From: Saccharomyces mikatae IFO 1815 | Taxonomy: Eukaryota; Ascomycota; Saccharomycetes; Saccharomycetales; Saccharomycetaceae | Direction of reading: 5' to 3' | Assembly: GCF_947241705.1 (NCBI RefSeq) | Contig: NC_079265.1 | Location: 1 to 64,000 of the forward strand | Length of the DNA stretch: 64,000 nucleotides | In this document: one piece after another, positions 60,357 to 64,000 of the stretch | Layout: the number at the start of each line of letters is the position of its first letter | Numbering within the stretch: position 1 is the stretch's first letter | Made by a program: the position numbers and the translations under genes | Notes under the pieces: model-generated | Told to the model about the DNA's origin: nothing | What the model saw: only the letters and a program-made list of their open reading frames with translations | The model's database searches: none

Positions 60357-63300
60357 ATGGGTTCTTCAGATGTTTCAAGTCGTGAGAATTCTTTGGTTTA
60401 TAATGAAGATCCCGAATCTCCCAATGGCACAACACCATGTGATCGGTTGGGGGTGGACTTGATGAATGTTCTAGATGACAAGAATGAAATAAAACAAGGC
60501 GTTACCCCAGTATCAGATCGTGAAATTGGGGGTACGGAATCTGAGACATCCGCGGTTTCTGCATTTGCTAGCGCTGATGAATTGCTAGCTGAGCTAGACA
60601 CTGAAGACGAAACAAAGCTTGAGCCAGATGGCGAAGATGGGAGATCTGTCCTGAAGAAACAAAGAGACATTGTTACTAAACTTATACAAGCCAATAAAGA
60701 AACACAAAAAGAAGGTGATAAAGTCTGCATTGTCCCCAAAGCTTGGTATGATAATTTTTTTGACCCCGATGTCACCGATCCGGAGGACATAGGCCCTATT
60801 AATACATGTATGATTTGCAGAGACTTTGAAAATTTTGTGCTTGAGGATTACAACAGATGTCCGTATCTATCTGTTGCTGAGCCTGTTTTCAATTTTCTGT
60901 CAGAAATTTACGGCATGACAAGTGGCTCTTTCCCAGTGGTTACTAATTTGGTCATGAACCAAACCACGGGAGAACTGGAGACAGAATACAACAAATGGTT
61001 TTTTAGGTTACACTACTTGACGGACAAGCAAGATGTGAGGAAGAGGAGGTATAGTCAGGATGATTCAGTATTGTATCTGTCAATGTCTGCGTTGAACTTG
61101 GTACGTGATTTAGTTGAAAAGAGTATGAATATATTTTTTGATAAAGCTGATCATTTGGATGTAAATACTGTTGATTTTAAAATTTGGTTCGTTTCACAAG
61201 GACCTAGTGTCGCCATAGACAACAACGTGGATGACGTTTTGAATACCTCGTATGAAATAACTCCCCTTCAATTTCTAGAGCTACCGATTAAGAAACTATT
61301 AATACCAGCTATGTTTGGTAATCGTTTGGATAAGATAACTTCAAACCCAAGCGACCTAGTTATAGAAATCAAACCTATAGAGGGCCATCACCATTGGGCT
61401 TCAAACTATTTTGCGTATAACAAGCTTGAGCCAGCTTCAGGAACCACTGGTTTGGTGAACCTGGGAAACACATGTTACATGAATTCTGCGTTGCAATGCC
61501 TTGTGCACATTCCACAGTTGCGTGATTACTTCCTTTATGATGGTTATGAAAACGAAATCAACGAGGAAAATCCCCTCGGGTATCATGGTTATGTAGCGAG
61601 GGCATTTAGTGATTTGATCCAAAAAATATTCCAAAACAGGTTGAGCGTAATGCAAAGAAATGGCGCTTTCCCGCCGTCAATGTTCAAATCAACTGTCGGG
61701 CACTTCAATTCAATGTTTTCAGGTTATATGCAACAGGACTCTCAAGAGTTTTTAGCATTCCTGTTAGACAGTTTGCATGAAGATTTGAATAGAATAATAA
61801 AGAAGGAATACATAGAGAAACCATCATTATCTCCTGGTGATGATGTAGATGATTGGAATGTAGTCAAGAAGCTAGCAGACGATACCTGGGAAATGCATTT
61901 GAAGAGGAATTGTTCCGTTATAACAGATTTATTTGTCGGAATGTACAAATCCACCCTATACTGTCCCGAGTGTAAAAATGTTTCTATAACATTTGATCCC
62001 TATAATGATGTTACATTGCCACTTCCAGTTGATACAGTATGGAATAAAACTGTGAAGATTCTCCCCATGAACTCCCCACCACTCCTTCTTGACGTTGAGT
62101 TAAGCAAATCATCCACTTTTATGGATCTAAAAAAATATGTCGGTAAGATATCCGGGCTAGATCCAAACACATTGTTTGGTTGTGAGATTTTCAGTAATCA
62201 GGTTTATGTCAATTATGAATCAGCAGAATCTAATGCTCAATTTCTTACGTTGCAAGAGCTAATTAAACCTGCTGATGACGTTGTTTTTTACGAGTTGCCA
62301 GTAACCGAGAAAAACGAAATAATTGTTCCTGTACTTAATTCTCGAGTTGAGAAAGGCTACAGGAGTGCAACGCTTTTTGGTGTCCCCTTTTTTATTACAT
62401 TAACAGAAGATGAAATGAATAATCCAGGGGCGATAAGAATGAAATTACAACGAAGATTCGTCCATTTAAGTGGTGGGTTTATTCCATTTGCGGAACCTGT
62501 TGGAAATTGGGTTGATTTTGCAGAGAGTTTTCCTCTATTAGTAGAAAAGTATCCAGGTATCGAACTTCAACAATATAAAGATATACTGCAGTATGCTTTT
62601 AATTCTGTAACCGATAAGGACAAGTCATTTTTTTCTATCAAAATTCTGCCCGTAGAGAAAGAGCAGCAATTTTTTAGTAACAACAGAGCAGAATCAAACT
62701 TTTGGACACCTTTTTCCCGGTTGAACTATGACAAAGCTGTAGAAATAAGCAACAGACTTGCGGGTGTGGTAGGAGATATCTACAATTATCCTTTCTTAAT
62801 AGAATCTGCTGAAGGAATTCCTATGCAGGTAGACGACGAGGGGGGGGTTGAGATCAATGAAGCAGCCAGTTCCTCTGAACTCTTCCAATTAAAAGATGGG
62901 GAAGAAAACAAAAAAATTGAGGCAAATGGCGAGAATGTGAATAGCACTGCTGACCAAGACGAAGATATGGAATCGACGGATGATATTGAAGAAGATGCTA
63001 GTACAGAGCCGGAGCTAACAGAGAAGCTAGAGGGTCCAACTAAAATCAAGGATAACTTGAACTCCATTCTTTCGATTAATGATGTCATTGTTTGCGAGTG
63101 GGACGAATCCGCTTTAAATGAGGCTTTCTCTCATGACAAGGTATATAATTGGGAAAATCCAGCAATTTTACCCAACACCGAGTTGGAAAACATAAAGTCG
63201 GAAAGATCGAATGCTAAGGAAAGAACTATTACTCTCGATGATTGTCTCCAATTATTCTCTAAACCGGAAATACTAGGACTAAGCGACTCATGGTACTGTC

Positions 63301-64000
63301 CTACATGTAAGGAACACCGTCAGGCTACGAAGCAAATACAACTTTGGAATACGCCAGATATTCTGCTAATACACTTGAAAAGGTTTGAAAGTCAAAGGTC
63401 CTTTAGTGATAAAATTGACGCGACTGTCAATTTTCCTATTACAGATTTAGACTTATCAAAAAATGTTGTTTATAAAGATGATCCTAGAGGTTCAATCTAT
63501 GATCTTTATGCGGTAGATAATCACTATGGTGGCTTAGGCGGTGGGCACTACACCGCATATGTAAAGAATTTTGCAAACAATAAGTGGTACTATTTCGATG
63601 ACTCACGAGTAACTGAAACTGTACCTGAGAATAGTATTGCCGGATCAGCATATTTATTATTTTACATTCGTCGTCCTAAAGATGGTGATGAACTAGGCGG
63701 TCCTAAACTGCAGGAAATAATCAAAATATCGCGCCAGGGATACGATCAGCGCATTAAGAAGATATATGATGAACAGATGAAGTTGTATGAAGTTAACAAG
63801 ACGGATGAGGAGGAAGATATGTGTGACGATGTGATAGAAGATGTGCAAGTCCCCGAATATAGTAACCGTAGTTTAGAGGTTGGACATATTAAAACTCAGG
63901 ACTGCGACGATGAAGATGATAATGATGATGGTGAAAGAACAAATTCAGGTAGAAGAAAGTTGAGACTGTTGAAGAAAGTCTACAAAAAGAGTTTAGACTC
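60357..64000 (+). CDS. UBP12: UBP12, ubiquitin-specific protease (partial, cut by window end)
   Basis: An open frame from ATG 60357 runs to the window edge, giving 1214 codons of about 1254 in S. cerevisiae Ubp12 (YJL197W). Ubp12 is a USP-family deubiquitinase that acts on mitofusin Fzo1 and other targets. A DUSP domain is at about 100-240 (KAWYDNFFDP, NMVIC-type CMICRD start). The catalytic cysteine is C373 (NLGNTCYMNSALQCL) and the histidine is H1064 (GLGGGHYTAYVKNF), both in frame. Zinc-type CPEC and CPTC pairs lie in the finger and late regions. An acidic linker around 830-880 includes a run of eight G bases at about 62840-62847. The missing end is the last 40 or so residues. Confidence 0.95.
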   Translation, partial: MGSSDVSSRENSLVYNEDPESPNGTTPCDRLGVDLMNVLDDKNEIKQGVTPVSDREIGGTESETSAVSAFASADELLAELDTEDETKLEPDGEDGRSVLKKQRDIVTKLIQANKETQKEGDKVCIVPKAWYDNFFDPDVTDPEDIGPINTCMICRDFENFVLEDYNRCPYLSVAEPVFNFLSEIYGMTSGSFPVVTNLVMNQTTGELETEYNKWFFRLHYLTDKQDVRKRRYSQDDSVLYLSMSALNLVRDLVEKSMNIFFDKADHLDVNTVDFKIWFVSQGPSVAIDNNVDDVLNTSYEITPLQFLELPIKKLLIPAMFGNRLDKITSNPSDLVIEIKPIEGHHHWASNYFAYNKLEPASGTTGLVNLGNTCYMNSALQCLVHIPQLRDYFLYDGYENEINEENPLGYHGYVARAFSDLIQKIFQNRLSVMQRNGAFPPSMFKSTVGHFNSMFSGYMQQDSQEFLAFLLDSLHEDLNRIIKKEYIEKPSLSPGDDVDDWNVVKKLADDTWEMHLKRNCSVITDLFVGMYKSTLYCPECKNVSITFDPYNDVTLPLPVDTVWNKTVKILPMNSPPLLLDVELSKSSTFMDLKKYVGKISGLDPNTLFGCEIFSNQVYVNYESAESNAQFLTLQELIKPADDVVFYELPVTEKNEIIVPVLNSRVEKGYRSATLFGVPFFITLTEDEMNNPGAIRMKLQRRFVHLSGGFIPFAEPVGNWVDFAESFPLLVEKYPGIELQQYKDILQYAFNSVTDKDKSFFSIKILPVEKEQQFFSNNRAESNFWTPFSRLNYDKAVEISNRLAGVVGDIYNYPFLIESAEGIPMQVDDEGGVEINEAASSSELFQLKDGEENKKIEANGENVNSTADQDEDMESTDDIEEDASTEPELTEKLEGPTKIKDNLNSILSINDVIVCEWDESALNEAFSHDKVYNWENPAILPNTELENIKSERSNAKERTITLDDCLQLFSKPEILGLSDSWYCPTCKEHRQATKQIQLWNTPDILLIHLKRFESQRSFSDKIDATVNFPITDLDLSKNVVYKDDPRGSIYDLYAVDNHYGGLGGGHYTAYVKNFANNKWYYFDDSRVTETVPENSIAGSAYLLFYIRRPKDGDELGGPKLQEIIKISRQGYDQRIKKIYDEQMKLYEVNKTDEEEDMCDDVIEDVQVPEYSNRSLEVGHIKTQDCDDEDDNDDGERTNSGRRKLRLLKKVYKKSLD

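Noticed and set aside
60398-60790. 130-codon minus-strand frame
   Set aside because: Antisense to the acidic N-terminal part of UBP12, whose catalytic Cys and His are in one frame from 60357.

Overview
The window is the left end of a budding-yeast chromosome from the genus Saccharomyces. It starts with the C-rich strand of TG1-3 telomeric repeats. From about 30 kb to the end its gene order is that of S. cerevisiae chromosome X left arm: OPT1, PEX2, CBP1, NUC1, LAA1, YJL206C, NCE101, RCY1, PRP21, ECM25, ACO2, tRNA-Thr, PHO90, UBP12. The proteins differ from the S. cerevisiae ones I remember at many positions. I therefore infer a sister species (S. uvarum, eubayanus, kudriavzevii, mikatae, jurei or arboricola type) or a very diverged strain, but cannot choose between them. 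The S. cerevisiae comparisons are from memory.

Layout. Bases 1-240 are telomere. Bases 241-621 are a degenerate CAT/CAC array. Bases 622-1400 are a core X element with a perfect Abf1 site and a phased block of GTAAACA motifs; no Y' element is present. Bases 1400-2950 are subtelomeric spacer. Then come the YJL218W acetyltransferase and REE1.

An accessory block (about 5.5-17 kb) lies between REE1 and IMA5, which are neighbours in S. cerevisiae. It is a MAL locus: an intact Zn2Cys6 MAL activator, a heavily decayed maltase gene, and an intact AGT1/MAL11-type alpha-glucoside permease divergent from it. An RTA1/RTM1-like membrane protein follows, divergent from a large Zn2Cys6 regulator across a promoter with a perfect pleiotropic drug response element. 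IMA5 (isomaltase signature) and HXT8 come next, divergent across a promoter with four Rgt1-type CGGAGAA sites.

A second accessory stretch (23-29.4 kb) holds a small SnoaL/NTF2-like protein, a THI5-family thiamine pyrimidine synthase and a 441-residue amidohydrolase. The last looks like the full-length form of S. cerevisiae YJL213W, whose annotated product appears to start at the equivalent of residue 111.

From OPT1 onward the region is ordinary core genome. Exceptions of note are the intron-containing NCE101, a pair of nested Ty LTRs just upstream of tRNA-Thr(AGT) with a clear 5-bp target duplication, and UBP12, which runs off the window end.

Taken together, the telomere-proximal 29 kb is a sugar-uptake and hydrolysis region (MAL activator, AGT1, IMA5, HXT8) mixed with nutrient and stress genes (THI5, RTM1-like, OPT1). 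I see no CRISPR array or virus. Nothing looks like a wholly new system. The most informative items are the dead maltase inside an otherwise intact MAL locus, the full-length amidohydrolase, the extra SnoaL gene and the structured repeats of the X region.
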